Origin: Physella acuta
Taxonomy: Eukaryota; Mollusca; Gastropoda; Physidae
Direction: 5' to 3'
DNA: 64,000 bases
Assembly (NCBI RefSeq): GCF_028476545.1
Contig: NW_026732287.1
Location: 310,001 to 374,000 of the forward strand
In this document: positions 23,066 through 33,920 of the stretch, piece by piece
Layout: each line of letters opens with the position of its first letter
Position numbering within the stretch: position 1 is the stretch's first letter
Notes under the pieces: generated by a model
The model's input: only the letters and a program-made list of their open reading frames with translations
Databases searched by the model: none
What the model was told of the DNA's origin: nothing
Position numbers and translations under genes: made by a program

Positions 23066-24189
23066 TGCCATATGGATAGACCTGTAAAATAGTATGTAGG
23101 TAGAGAAAATTTTTCTTTTCAGACAGACTGTTAATCACAAATTTATTTAAAGACGTTAATTAGTTTATTGATTTATTCATAGGTAGATTGACCACATTAA
23201 TTTTAAAAGTTTAAAACATTGACTTTACTTTTTGGGAATAGTGACGTCACGTGATTTGTTTACATTTTAGTACAATAAATGGCGACTTCAATCCAAGATT
23301 TAGTTGCCGATTCAGATGTTTAACGCGTTCTTAAACAAATTTTCTGTCGGCTATAACTTTAACAATACGCCCGTTTGCTATTTTTATTACGTTTCAACAC
23401 TATTATCAATGTTTTAACCTTTCTTTTTATTTTATTATACAAAACATTTAATTTGAAATAATTCTAGATCTAATTCTAGGGCCGATTCGCGTAGATTCTT
23501 ACGCCGCTTAGAAGAAAAATATATAAGTTATTTACTTCTCGAAAGTACAACTCTATATAGCTAAGAGGTTAGCACATTAGGTTACCAAGCGGATGGCATG
23601 GATTCTAGACATGGCAGTGTTTATTGTTTTTGTTTTTGTTGTTTTGTTTTTTTCTTGTTTTTTTTTTTAGTTGTGAATGATAATGTTGCCTTTGCCTATT
23701 GGAACTTAGCGGGATACAGGGCAGGTGAAGTAGAGTTCACCTGTTCCTTTGTCCTCAGTATATAACGTGGATAGTGTCGTCAGAGCCATGCTCGGCGGGA
23801 ATCTTTTTTTTTGTAAAGATAAAACATGTTGTCTGAGACTTTGCGGAAAACTGGGCAGGTGAAGTAGTGTTGGGTACGTGTAAAGTTCACCTGTGGCGAC
23901 AGCATATGAAGAGATAGTGTGGTCAGGCCCACGCTCAGCCGAAATCTGTGTTTTCAAAGACAAAAACATGTCTGAGTTGGGAGGACACTGGGCAGGTGAA
24001 GTAGAGTTGACCTGTTTTTGTGACCTCAGCATATGAAAAGAGTATGTTGTCAGACGAAGTCAGTGTGACGCCTTTTTAATGTGGGGTTTGGTTATTTTGT
24101 GATGATTAGTGACAGACGTGATGTCGTATATGGATGACCCCCCAAACCCACAGTTATCTAACTAGATATCGGGTAGTCTAGTATCTATT

Positions 24190-25090
24190 TAATCGTGTTG
24201 TCGAATGGCTAACCCTCCTCCCCAGCTATCTCTTGTATGAGGTTATGTTGAGGTTTGCATGTTCCCACCTTGTAATGATGTGATTGGGTGCTGCACACAT
24301 TTATACTCTGGTAACGAGTAATTTTTACATTTAGCTCACTACAAAAACCGTTTTGGTGACTGTACTTGGTTAAATTAAATTTGCAAATGTATGTCTTGGC
24401 TGTGGTTAAATTAGGCTCAAGCATTTTTGTCAGAACTTTTAAAAACGTTTTTTAGTTACACCGATGGTCACTTCGTTGTTTTACTGTAAAGTCATTTGTT
24501 TCTAGCATTTTTTTTTATGTTTGTAACATACAAATATTTGAATGTCATATAATTTAATGTCTGTAAATGTGAAATATTTTAGTCTGTAAATGTCATGTAT
24601 TCTAATGTATGTAAATGTCAAATATCCCCCCCTCCCCCGGTACATAACAAATACTAGAAGCGTCTGGGGCTATGTCTCGTGACAACGTAAAACGATGGAA
24701 TCTAAAAAAAATTAAAATATGACTAACACAAGTTTCAGATGAGGACTTATTTCAAAAAGCAATTTCTTGTAACCCCAACTGTTTGTAATCAGTCAAATCT
24801 AATCATGTGTGCTGCCCACAAACTAGATTAAAGTCTGTGCGTGCCTGTTGCGATTGTTTTTGGAATACTTGATATGCTTGTTCCCTATTAGATCAACGAC
24901 AAATCTCGATATCAAATTTCAACTTTCCCAATCTAATTTTCTAGTTTCAATTTCTAGATCTAGATTTGTTTCATCTTCTATTTCGAAATATTTCGAATAT
25001 TTTTTGCTGCTACAGCTGAGAGCAATGGCTCTATCAACCGGCTTCGTGTAGTAGGAGTAGAAGTCACGTCGTTGCCTGGGATGTTGATGA
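24190..25090. other. Non-coding stretch, no gene seen
   Basis: AT-rich. Short repeats of 'tctgtaaatgtcaaatat' lie near 24550-24630 and a CTAGATCTAGATTTG patch near 24953. The 71-codon frame near 24300 shows no recognisable motif. Confidence 0.45.
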
Positions 25091-25096
25091 GGGGTT

Positions 25097-25330
25097 AAAG
25101 TAGATTCAGTAACAATTGGAGGCGTGGCATTGGCTGGTTTTTAGGGGGTTAATGTATTCAGTAACAATTGTAGATGTAGCATTGGTTGGTTGTGAGAGGG
25201 TTGATATAGATTGTGGGACAATTGGAGGTGTGGCTTTGTTTGGTTGTGAAGGGGTTAATGGACGATTGGAGGTGTGACATTGGTTGGTTGTGAGGGGGTT
25301 AATGTAGATTCTGTGACAATTCAGTGGCCT
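25097..25330. repeat. Degenerate minisatellite, about 55-60 bp x 4-5
   Basis: Units combine 'gtaacaattggaggtgtggc' with 'ttggttggttgtgagggggt' and differ at many positions and in length, so the array is old. Confidence 0.75.
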
Positions 25331-25970
25331 GGGCAGGAAGTGTGGGAATGATGAAGGTGGAGCCTCCTGAGGCACGTAGCAGCATGCACTTGAAAATGGA
25401 ATATAATCGTTCACAAAAAAAATGGGTTTTCTTACAAATTAAAATGTATCATATCTTGACGATTTTTAATGAAGCTGTGTAAAAGATGAAACAAAACCTA
25501 AATAGATTCCAAATATAGAAAATTTCAAACGAGAATTTTGTTTGTGTGGGCTTTGAGCATCCCTAATCCAGAGCTAGGTTAAGTGGTAATAAATAACATT
25601 TGTTTACACTAAGACCCAGTGTACTGACGTCACAATAAACTAAATCTCGTCGTATTTTTTTGTTATTTTATTTCACACTGATCCATTTATTATACAATAT
25701 TCTGTCGTACTTCTCTAATATTTAATTTTTGGACATCAGACACCAATTTAAATGCGACACATCCACTTGAGGTGTTTGTATTTGATCAGAGATATACTTT
25801 TACTTGGTTGACGTGTATAAATCTAATAAGTATAGGAAGGTCACAATATCAAATCATCATTTAAAAATAACCTTTTATATTTTTTAAAAAGTTACAATTA
25901 ATATATCAAGAAATATTTCGACAGATTACATGTAATTAAAATGGGTTTGTTTAATAATTAAGACATTATC
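25331..25970. other. Non-coding stretch, no gene supported
   Basis: On the minus strand a short acceptor-like open stretch (about 25388 to 25290, containing GGSTFIIPTLPAQ) could be a small terminal exon. No partner exon or family match is visible. The rest is AT-rich with no feature. Confidence 0.3.
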
Positions 25971-25974
25971 ATCC

Positions 25975-26950
25975 TGTCTCATCACTTCACCACATAAACA
26001 TCATCTTGTCTTACCACAGCAACATCATCCTATCACACCACTTCACTACATCAACATGATCCTGTCTCACCACTTCACTACATCAACATGATCCTGTCTC
26101 ACCACTTCACTACATCAACATAATCCTGTCTCACCACTTCACTACATCAACATAATCCTGTCTCATCACTTCACTACATCAACATAATCCTGTCACACCA
26201 TTTCACTACATCAACATGATCCTGTCTCACCACTTCACTACATCAACATAATCCTGTCTCACCACTTCACTACATCAACATAATCCTGTCTCACCACTTC
26301 ACTACATCAACATAATCATGTCTCACCACTTCACTACATCAACATGATCCTGTCTCACCACTTCACTACATCAACATAATCCTGTCTCACCACTTCACTA
26401 CATCAACATGATCCTGTCTCACCACTTCACTACATCAACATAATCATGTCTCACCATTTCACTACATCAACATAATCCTGTCTCACCACTTCACTACATC
26501 AACATAATCCTGTCTCACCACTTCACTACATCAACATAATCCTGTCTCACCACTTCACTACATCAACATAATCCTGTCTCACCACTTCACTACATCAACA
26601 TAATCCTGTCTCACCACTTCACTACATCAACATAATCCTGTCACACCATTTCACTACATCAACATGATCCTGTCTCACCACTTCACTACATCAACATAAT
26701 CCTGTCTCACCACTTCACTACATCAACATGATCCTGTCTCACCACTTCACTACATCAACATAATCCTGTCTCACCACTTCACTACATCAACATGATCCTG
26801 TCTCATCACTTCACTACATCAACATAATCCTGTCTCATCACTTCACTACATCAACATAATCCTGTCTCACCACTTCACTACATCAACATAATCCTGTCTC
26901 ACCACTTCACTACATCAACATAATCCTGTCTCACCACTTCACTACAGCAA
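25975..26950. repeat. 32-bp minisatellite, about 30 units, starting at a stop codon
   Basis: Unit ATCCTGTCTCACCACTTCAC plus 12 further bases (TACATCAACATA). Variants are G/A in 'aacatGatcc' and T/C in 'catcacttc'. On the minus strand the first, most divergent unit begins at the TAA of the Cys-rich peptide gene (26959-26961), so the array forms the start of its 3' UTR. Confidence 0.95.
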
Positions 26951-26958
26951 CACCGACA

Positions 26959-27602
26959 TTACTCGGCGATTTCCTCGACTTTGGTACATATACACCAATA
27001 GTAGACCTTCACAGCTCGGTACAGGCAGTGATGCATGCATTTATTTTTGTTGCGTATGAAGGTGGGACGTGTGCAAACTGGAGAAGTTGGAGAAATAAAC
27101 ACTGAAAGTTAGAGGCTGTCATGTTAACAAACACTTGTAGAAGCTGAAATAAAGACTGAAATTTAGAGGCTGTCATGTTAACAAACACTTGTAGAAGCTG
27201 AAATAAAGACTGAAATTTAGAGGCTGTCATGTTAACAAACACTTGTAGAAGCTGAAATAAAGACTGAAATTTAGAGGCTGTCATGTTAACAAACACTTGT
27301 AGAAGCTGAAATAAAGACTGAAATTTAGAGGCTGTCGTGTTAACCAACACTAGTCTTGTAGAAGCTGAAATTAAGATTGAGAGCTAGAACCTCTTATGTT
27401 GATAAACGCTTGTAGAAGAAGGTGAAATAGACGACTAAAATCAAATCACTTTTTCCAAACAAAAACTTTCTGTTAAAACACTGGGCCAAGAAATCCACTT
27501 ACTTGCTAAACAATCTCCGTAACAATCATTGTAACACGTGTAACAGTCCACGGCTGTGGAGGCTGAAGCTGTAACTAGCAGCACAAGTAGAGAGACGTTC
27601 AT
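26959..27602 (-). CDS. Small secreted cysteine-rich peptide, two exons
   Basis: Exon 1 (27602-27503) encodes a signal peptide, MNVSLLVLLVTASASTA, then VDCYTCYNDCYGDCLA. The donor is A|GTAAGT. Exon 2 (27077-26959), after acceptor TTCTCCAG, encodes ICTRPTFIRNKNKC, then MHHCLYRAVKVYYWCICTK and ends VEEIAE. The junction is phase 1 and creates an Ile codon; the total is 72 residues. The mature part has nine Cys spaced C-x2-C-x3-C-x3-C-x3-C-x10-C-x3-C-x10-C-x-C. CxxxC spacing suggests paired helices, as in some defence or venom-type peptides, but I do not recognise the family and claim no function. The intron holds a 54-bp minisatellite, and a 32-bp one starts at the stop. Confidence 0.72.
27082..27360. 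repeat. 54-bp minisatellite overlapping the exon 2 acceptor
   Basis: Four close copies and diverged ones at each end, with core 'cttgtagaagctgaaataaa' and 'gactgaaatttagaggctgt'. The most diverged unit (27082-27118) contains the acceptor of the Cys-rich peptide's second exon: minus-strand cttctcCAG there corresponds to cttctacAAG in the inner units. Confidence 0.85.
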
Positions 27603-27745
27603 TGGGAGCTGTGGCTGGTCGGTTAGTCTCTTGATTCTAATCATAAAGTCAGTTTCTAGTAGAATGTGGGCCTCGTTTCAAAATGTACAATTAGAAGTGT
27701 ATGCCTCTAGATATCGTGGCTTTTTTTTTTACTTCAAGACAACAA

Positions 27746-27822
27746 GTTGACCGCTGGCTCAGTGCTGACAAGTTGACCGCTTGCTCAGTGCTGACAAGTT
27801 GACCGTTGGCTCAGTGTTGACT
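27746..27822. repeat. 26-bp tandem repeat, three units
   Basis: Unit ACAAGTTGACCGCTGGCTCA plus GTGCTG, three times, about 150 bases upstream of the Cys-rich peptide start codon (minus strand). It may lie in the promoter or 5' UTR. Confidence 0.9.
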
Positions 27823-28097
27823 CTTGCAGCAGTATAAAACTAACACTACCTGTAAGTGGTGTCCATATCGATCTAATCAATTATCTGAGTCTCTCTAATC
27901 TGTCTCTATCGATTTGTTCTCATTTCATTTAGAATTAGTGACGTTCACAAACTTTAAACTACACATGACGGTTTTGATTTCCTTCACTAGAGGTCATCAC
28001 ACTTTTCATGCTGTTTGAAGTGGACGATTTGATGGAGTGTTAAAAGGGCCTTACATGCTGGGTTATGGGCTCTATAGTGTGGGGATGGGTGACCTTA

Positions 28098-29455
28098 TGG
28101 TCAACCAGGGGTGATGCAGGGGTGATATTAGGGGTGATGTTAGGGGTGATGTTAGGGGTGATGTTAGTGGTGATGTTAGTGGTGATGTTAGAGGTAATGT
28201 TAGGGGTGATGTTAGGGGTGATGTTTGTTAGGGATGATGTTAGGGGTGATGTTAGAGGTGATGTTAAGGGTGATGTTAGGGGTAATGTTAGGGGTGATAT
28301 TAGGGGTGATGTTAGGGGTGATGTTAGGGGTGATGTTAGTGGTGATGTTAGTGGTGATGTTAGAGGTAATGTTAGGGGTGATGTTAGGGGTGATGTTTGT
28401 TAGGGGTGATGTTAGGGGTGATGTTAGAGGTGATGTTAAGGGTGATGTTAGGGGTAATGTTAGGGGTGATGTTAGGGGTGATGTTAGGGGTGATGCTAGG
28501 GCTGATGTTAGGGCTGATGTTAGGGCTGATGTTAGGGGTGATGTTAGGGGTGATGTTAGTGGTGATATTAATGTTTATGTTAGGGGTGATGTTAGGAGTG
28601 AGGTTAGGGGTGATGTTAGGGTGGTGATGTTAGGGGTGATGTTAGCGGTGACGTTAGGTTGGTGGTGTTAGGGGTGATGTTAGCGGTGACGTTAGGTTGG
28701 TGGTGTTAGGGGTGATGTTAGGGGTGATGTTAGGGGTGATGTTAGGGGTGATGTTAGGGGTGATGTTAGGGTGGTGATGTTAGGGTGGTGATGTTAGGGT
28801 GGTGATGTTAGGGGTGATGTTAGGAGTGATGTTAGGGTGGTGATGTTAGGGGTGATGTTAGAGGTTATGTTAGGGATGATTTTATGGGTGATGTTAAGGG
28901 TGATGTTAAGGGTGATGTTAGGGGTGATGTTAGGGGTAATGTTAGGGGTGCTGTTAGGGGTGATGTTAGGGGTGATGTTAGGGGTGATGTTAGGGGTGAT
29001 GTTAGGGGTGATGTTAGGGTGGTGATGTTAGGGTGGTGATGTTAGGGTGGTGATGTTAGGGGTGATGTTAGAGGTTATGTTAGGGATGATTTTATGGGTG
29101 ATGTTAAGGGTGATGTTAAGGGTGATGTTAGGGGTGATGTTAGGGGTAATGTTAGGGGTGCTGTTAGGGGTGATGTTAGGGGTGATGTTAGGGGTGATGT
29201 TAGGGGTGATGCAGGGGTGATGTTAGGTTGGTGGTGTTAGGGGTGATGTTAGGGGTGATGTTAGGGGTGATGTTATGGGTGATGTTAGGGGTGATGTTTG
29301 GGGTGAGGTTAGGGTGGTGATGTTAGGGCTGATGTTAGGGGTGATGTTTGGGGTGATGTTAGTGGTGATGTTAGGGTTGATGTTAGGGGTGATGTTATTT
29401 GTGATGTTTGGGGTTGATGTTTGGGGTGATGTTAGTGGTGATGTTAGGGTTGATG
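28098..29455. repeat. 12-bp minisatellite (GGTGATGTTAGG), over 100 units
   Basis: Dominant unit GATGTTAGGGGT, with a 13-bp variant (GTGGTGATGTTAGG) and AGTGGT or TTAAGG substitutions. Larger blocks repeat, e.g. 28120-28225 versus 28300-28400, and 28850-28990 versus 29055-29200, so segmental duplication has occurred within the array. Each unit contains TTAGGGG. Open frames are a consequence of the 12-base period. Confidence 0.95.
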
Positions 29456-30454
29456 TTAGCTGCTATCAGTGTCGCTGTCCGACTTTGTGCAACACGTTTT
29501 AAACCATCTACCACATGATGTGTTTTTAGGGGGTGGGGTGGACGGGACGGGACGGGAGGCAGCAAAAAATGTGTTTGCCATTTCACATTTAGAAGGTTCA
29601 AATTCACGTTCACTGTGACTTTTTTTCTTGGGGGAGGGGGGGGGCTGTACTCTCAGTGCAAACCGGGTAGAATAGTTGTGGGTAAGTTTGGGGAAAACCC
29701 TCTCATGTTGCGAGAAAGCATAGAGGTGAAAAGTTCTTAGAATAGGCTGCTCATGATAATATCGTATCAAATAATCAAATTCTGAAGGTTTTTGTGAAAA
29801 CGGAAATAGAGTATAGTACCATTTCCGGTTACCGGAAACCGCTTTAAAGTTGTTAAAACATACTTGAGTCATCTGATATTTAAATATGATATTTTGTCCA
29901 CATAACTAAAATTCAAGGCACAATCAGATTTAAGTGCTCATATACATACAGACTGGCAAACATACAGACTAACACGAATCCAGACAAGATTACAAAATTT
30001 GGTTTTTCTAACTCAAAAATTTTTTAAATGTCGTGAGTCGAGTTTCGATTTCAAATTTTGCACAATTAAATTTTTTTCCATTAAACTCCAAATACGAGAA
30101 AGTAAAAATGGAATCTATTTATAGAACGATTTACCTAGTTAGTCTGGGAAGTGCTTACAGGCCACCGTCTCACTGTGAGGAAATAAGCAATGTGCGTATT
30201 TCCTCTCAACATTAATCTATATTTAACTTTTATTTATAAACATACATAATATATAAATTTTTTACGGATGTTCGTTTTATTCCATGAAGTGTTATTTGTT
30301 TAGGCTTATTTTAATGGCTGATGTGTAGAATCAAGAGAACGGCGGCTTTCAAGTCGGTTTTAGGTTCAGAACTGTCTAGAACTCTTTGTTGTTGTTGTTT
30401 TTATAGTTCAGATGGTATCATTAATATAATTTTAGCGCATTATATCCGACGAGT
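29456..30454. other. Non-coding stretch with one interspersed repeat
   Basis: Near 29815-30060 there is a third copy of the 'cttccggttaccggaaa' family with 'agacaagattacaaaatttg'. A G-rich patch lies near 29527-29645. The 138-codon minus-strand frame at 29456-29872 runs across repeat and G-rich sequence and is not accepted as a gene. Confidence 0.5.
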
Positions 30455-30562
30455 TAGGGGTTAGGGGTTGGGGTTGTGGTTGGGGTTGAGGTTAGGGTTA
30501 GGGTTAGGGGTTAGGGGTTAGGGGTTATGGGTTAGGGGTTAGGGGTTAGGGGTTAGGGTTAG
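30455..30562. repeat. Telomere-like TTAGGG/TTAGGGG tract
   Basis: About 14 units alternating TTAGGG and TTAGGGG with a few TTGGGG and TTATGGG variants. TTAGGG is the usual molluscan telomere repeat, so this is an interstitial telomere-like tract. Confidence 0.85.
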
Positions 30563-31255
30563 TCTAAGAAAATATTGCTAATGATTTCAACCATAGAAAA
30601 TATAAAGAATTTTAACTGATTAATGAATAATTATCTATTATAGCACTGACGTATCATGTATACCTTTTATTTTACCCCAGACATATTTTGTAAAGAAAAG
30701 AGAGATGAAACAACGCGCTTAATTCCTCTCTACCGTGCGAGGAAATAAGCATCGTGTTTATTTGATGTATGAGCCTTGAGTAGTTTCTGTATCGTTTACC
30801 GCAATAAGCACGAGTCTTAGTGCATGTGATATCCGCTCTCGTGCTAGGAAACAAAAACAGGAAATGTGATCCCATTTTTGTCGTCAACTTTTTAGCTCCT
30901 CGTTTTTAGATCAGTCGGATAAGATTTCTCAAATTAAATGCTTTAAACAAAAATTTACAGCAAAAAAAAATTAGTCACGATTAGAAGACAAGGTGTTTTT
31001 AATATAAAAATGAACAGAATATCACATTCAGAGAAACAAAATTGAAGCTATCAATTGAACAAACAATTGAACAAACAATTGAACAAACAATTGAAGTTAG
31101 ATTAGGTATACTAGCCACACGAACCCACAGCATAGCCAATGGAGGAACAACTGAACAAGCCTGGGCATTAGAATAATCGCCCCTTATTATTTATATATAA
31201 AAGTGTGTTAGTGTCTGTGGGTGATTGTGTGTATGTGTGTCTGTATAATATTTAT
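30563..31255. other. Non-coding stretch, no gene seen
   Basis: AT-rich. A short triplication of 'aattgaacaaac' lies at 31052-31090. No exon supported. Confidence 0.5.
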
Positions 31256-31391
31256 ACAGAGTTTCTTCCAGGCATGAAATTGAATGTATATAGAAAATAT
31301 ATACTTTTAACAGTGTCCGCCCCCCCCCCCCCCCGAAAATTTCAAGTGCCCCCCTTCCCCTCCTGAGAAAAAAAGTCTGAAAGAAACACTG
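31256..31391. mobile_element. hAT-like MITE, CAGAGTTTCTTCC family
   Basis: Starts CAGAGTTTCTTCCAGGCATG and ends AAAGAAACACTG, the inverted layout of the copy at 35468-35694. The interior has C-tracts and 'gaaaatttcaagtgcc'. Flanks are too diverged for a clear target duplication. Confidence 0.65.
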
Positions 31392-31807
31392 TATACAAAC
31401 GTTTTTGTTTTGAAGAATTGCTAAAAGTTTAACATATCTTCGTGGATTTAATATTAGATTGTTATCTAAATATTTCTTTACACTTTAAGTTGATTGGTTT
31501 TTTTAACAAGCTGATTTCAAACGGTTTTTATATCTAGTTATTACTCAGATTTTTTTTAAGATAGCAAGGATAAAAGTAGGATTCTGAGCGGTTTGAAAAG
31601 TTTCAAGAAATAAAGAATGCATCTCCAATCAATCAGATGAATTTTTTTTTCCCTGGGCCGTTTTATGCAGCGTCAATTTAAGTTTGGACTTTTTCTGTTC
31701 ACCAAACGTTCATCCTTATTGAGGGAAGCCCTTTTGTCGGGAGACTAAATGTCGGGAACTTATATGACGGTGTTCATTTATTGCTGCCTTTTTTGACGGG
31801 GTTGTTT

Positions 31808-31809
<2 letters not shown>
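31392..31809. other. Non-coding stretch, no gene seen
   Basis: AT-rich sequence with a T-rich patch near 31640. Nothing else recognised. Confidence 0.5.

Positions 31810-31882
<73 letters not shown>
31810..31882. repeat. (TA)n microsatellite
   Basis: About 36 TA units. Confidence 0.95.
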
Positions 31883-31888
<6 letters not shown>

Positions 31889-31982
31889 GAGTATGAACAT
31901 GAAAGGTTGAAGATACCTTATCATTTCTTCTTTTCTTTATCAAATGTGTTGTAATGTCTACATATCCACGGTGGTAACCTAA

Positions 31983-32892
31983 CTGTCATGTTTGTCCACA
32001 CTATCCACACCGCCATGTTTGTCCACACTGTCCACACTATCCACACTGTCCACACTATCCACACCGCCATGTTTGTCCACACTGTCCACACTATCCACAC
32101 TGTCCACACCGCCATGTTTGTCCACACTGTCCACACTATCCACACAGTCCACACTATCCACACTATCCACATTATCCACACTGTCCACACCGCCATGTTT
32201 GTCCACACTGTCCACACTATCCACACTGTCCACACTATCCACACTGTCCACACTATCCACACTATCCACACTATCCACACTGTCCACACTATCCACACTG
32301 TCCACACCGCCATGTTTGTCCACACTGTCCACACTATCCACACTGTCCACACTATCCACACTATCCACATTATCCACACTGTCCACACCGCCATGTTTGT
32401 CCACACTGTCCACACTATCCACACTGTCCACACTATCCACACTGTCCACACTATCCACACTATCCACACTGTCCACACTATCCACACTGTCCACACCGCC
32501 ATGTTTGTCCACACTGTCCACACTATCCACACTGTCCACACTATCCACACTGTCCACACTATCCACACTATCCACGCTGTCCACACTATCCACACTGTCC
32601 ACACTGTCCACACTATCCACACTGTCCACACCGCCATGTTTGTCCACACTGTCCACACTATCCACACCGCCATGTTTGTCCACACTGTCCACACCGCCAT
32701 GTTTGTCCACACTGTCCACACTATCCACACTGTCCACACTTTCCACACTATCCACACTATCCACACTATCCACACTATCCACACTATCCACACCACCATG
32801 TTTGTCCACACTATCCACACTGTCCACACTATCCACACTGTCCACACTATCCACACTATCCACACTATCCACACCACCATGTTTGTCCACAC
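31983..32892. repeat. 9-bp minisatellite with a periodic 'caccgccatgtttgt' interruption
   Basis: About 85 units of CCACACTGT or CCACACTAT, broken at irregular intervals by CACCGCCATGTTTGTCCACA. The interruption restores the nine-base phase, so several frames on both strands stay open for over 300 codons (STL, HTV, DSV and VWT types). Higher-order blocks of about 180 bp recur. No start context, signal or non-repeat domain supports a protein. Confidence 0.93.
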
Positions 32893-33109
32893 TGCCACAT
32901 CTTGTTTATATGTTAAACCACACTCCCAGTCAATACACATCAGCATATCGACCAAACGAGCGGCCATATTGTTTATCCCCCATATTTAGATCCGATAGCT
33001 GCACTTTTTGTTATTTGCTTTCTGGCTGTACTTTAGCTCACCTGTGGGACAGGTAGATTAACATGTCTAGATGTACCTGCAGGGATTTATTCACTGACTA
33101 GATCTGTCA

Positions 33110-33600
33110 GTTATATGGTGTGGCGTTACACGGGGGTGCGAGGAGGGGGTGGCTACAAAATCTATCAGTTATATGGTGTAGAGATCAGTGGCGTTACACG
33201 GGGGTGCGAGGAGGGGGTGGCTACAAAATCTATCAGTTATATGGTATAGAGGTTAGTGGCGTTACACGGGGGTGCGAGGAGGGGGTGGCTACAAAATCTA
33301 TCAGTTATATGGTGTAGAGGTTAGTGGCGTTACACGGGGGTGCGAGGAGGGGGTGGCTACAAAATCTATCAGTTATATGGTGTAGAGGTTAGTGGCGTTA
33401 CACGGGGATGCGAGGAGGGGGTGGCTACAAAATCTGTCAGGTATATGGTGTAGAGGTTAGTGGCGTTACACGGGGGTGCGAGGAGGGGGTGGCTACAAAA
33501 TCTATCAGTTATATGGTGTAGAGGTTAAAGGCGTTACACGGGGGTGCGAGGAGGGGGTGGCTACAAAATCTATCAGTTATATGGTGTAGCGTTACATGGG
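33110..33600. repeat. 68-bp minisatellite, about 7 units
   Basis: Unit contains GCGTTACACGGGGGTGCGAG, GAGGGGGTGGCTACAAAATC and TATCAGTTATATGGTGTAGA. Units are more than 95% alike, so the array is young. Five more bases separate it from 'gacgtcaatgacgtcaag' at 33604. Confidence 0.93.
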
Positions 33601-33780
33601 GGAGACGTCAATGACGTCAAGCTTTCTGTAGTCCCTGTACACCCATGGCCAAATATGTGGAAATCTGGGGAATCACACAATGAATCATCTCCTTGTGTTT
33701 TGTCCTAATGACTCCACTGGTCAAATATCTCATTAATCATAATGGCTTATTAATTGTACACATGAAAAACTGCTTGGTAC

Positions 33781-33836
33781 CAGTGGCGGAACTAGAAAAA
33801 AAGGGCCACCCCGCAAAAAAAATTTTTAGGCCCCCC

Positions 33837-33920
<84 letters not shown>

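Larger units (their letters stand above)
20290..24180 (-). mobile_element. Interspersed repeat R1, copy C, split by a LINE
   Basis: An inverted relative of copies A and B. It starts at 'tactactaaaactcaag', is interrupted at about 20350-23065 by a LINE, resumes at 'cctgtaaaatagtatgtagg', and ends at CGGGTAGTCTAG near 24178. It has three SINE-core-like units near 23705-24060. It lacks the hAT-like MITE found in A and B and so preserves the empty site, TGTCACTAATCATCAC when read inverted. Confidence 0.7.

Noticed and set aside
23566-23620. tRNA-like stretch (TAGCTAAGAGGTTAGC and GGATTCTAGAC)
   Set aside because: It has A- and B-box resemblance, but I could not fold a full cloverleaf with matching acceptor stem; at most a SINE-like remnant inside R1 copy C.
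25290-25390. Possible small minus-strand terminal exon (GGSTFIIPTLPAQ)
   Set aside because: Acceptor AAG is weak, and no upstream exon or family resemblance could be found.
25975-26950. CRISPR-like regular 32-bp spacing
   Set aside because: Units are contiguous with no unique spacers, and the genome is animal; it is an ordinary minisatellite.
29456-29872. 138-codon minus-strand frame ending TKSDSDTDSS
   Set aside because: It crosses an interspersed repeat, G/C tracts and the edge of the 12-bp array; no conserved motif or splice context.
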